From NCBI GenBank assembly GCA_022732315.1, contig JAIJUV010000164.1:1-5842 (forward strand): a stretch of 5,842 nucleotides of DNA, given 5' to 3'. This stretch comes from Prevotella sp. GTDB taxonomy: Bacteria; Bacteroidota; Bacteroidia; Bacteroidales; Bacteroidaceae. A program made the translations under genes and the position numbers. Position 1 is the stretch's first letter. Every line of letters starts with the position of its first letter. This document shows positions 5,774 through 5,842 of the stretch, one piece after another. Under the pieces are notes generated by a model. The model did no database searches, had not been told where the DNA came from, and worked only from the letters and a program-made list of their open reading frames with translations.

Positions 5774-5842
5774 TCCAAAAGTTTTGACAGGTACTCTTCA
5801 TCCCAGCCTGCCTTCAATCTTTTCAGGTTGAGACTTCCCTTG
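5758..5842 (-). CDS. C-terminal end of an unidentified protein (partial)
   Basis: On the - strand a frame open from the window edge gives 27 residues ending at TAA: it begins KGSLNLKRLKAGWDEEYLSK and finishes LLEGSAI. The other two frames offer no better gene-like tail, and the amphipathic Lys/Leu/Glu pattern is protein-like. The rest of the gene lies beyond the right edge, and 27 residues are too few to name the family. It reads in the same direction as the importer operon and ends 212 nt before it, with palindromic copy 3 in between, so co-transcription is possible but not shown. Confidence 0.6.
   Translation of the reverse strand, partial: KGSLNLKRLKAGWDEEYLSKLLEGSAI

Overview
The window looks like chromosomal DNA of a Bacteroidales species, most likely a gut Prevotella/Segatella (copri-like). 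I infer this from a textbook Bacteroidetes promoter (TTTG, 19 nt spacer, TACCTTTG) in front of the SulP gene, A/T-rich weak ribosome-binding regions, codon style and protein sequence style. Genus level is inference.

Layout, left to right: (1) a long palindromic dispersed element (copy 1), cut by the left window edge; (2) a 180-codon gene of unknown function on +, followed by a perfect 18-bp inverted repeat; (3) a SulP-family anion transporter with a C-terminal STAS domain on +, with its own promoter, ending at a strong terminator shared with the convergent genes; (4) on the - strand, a two-gene polar amino acid ABC importer: an upstream gene fusing a lipoprotein signal, a substrate-binding domain and the permease, and a downstream GlnQ/ArtP-type ATPase; (5) palindromic element copy 2 between these two genes, and an inverted, shortened copy 3 just upstream of the fusion gene; (6) the last 27 codons of another - strand gene at the right edge.

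The two importer genes supply all parts of a GlnPQ-type transporter: the predicted complex is two fusion chains plus two ATPase subunits in the inner membrane, taking up an amino acid (glutamine, glutamate or similar; substrate not determinable here). The SulP protein is a separate secondary transporter for an inorganic or small organic anion.

The most notable observations are two. First, the substrate-binding domain is in swapped order: the segment equivalent to lobe 2 and the C-terminal end comes first, then a Ser/Lys-rich linker, then the N-terminal lobe-1 segment, then the permease. This reads as a natural circular permutation of a type-3 solute-binding protein. Second, a roughly 260-280 bp nested palindrome occurs three times in under 6 kb, with 11 occurrences of a CCCCGAAGGGG-type core; one copy lies inside the importer operon, and its two arms have changed together relative to copy 1.
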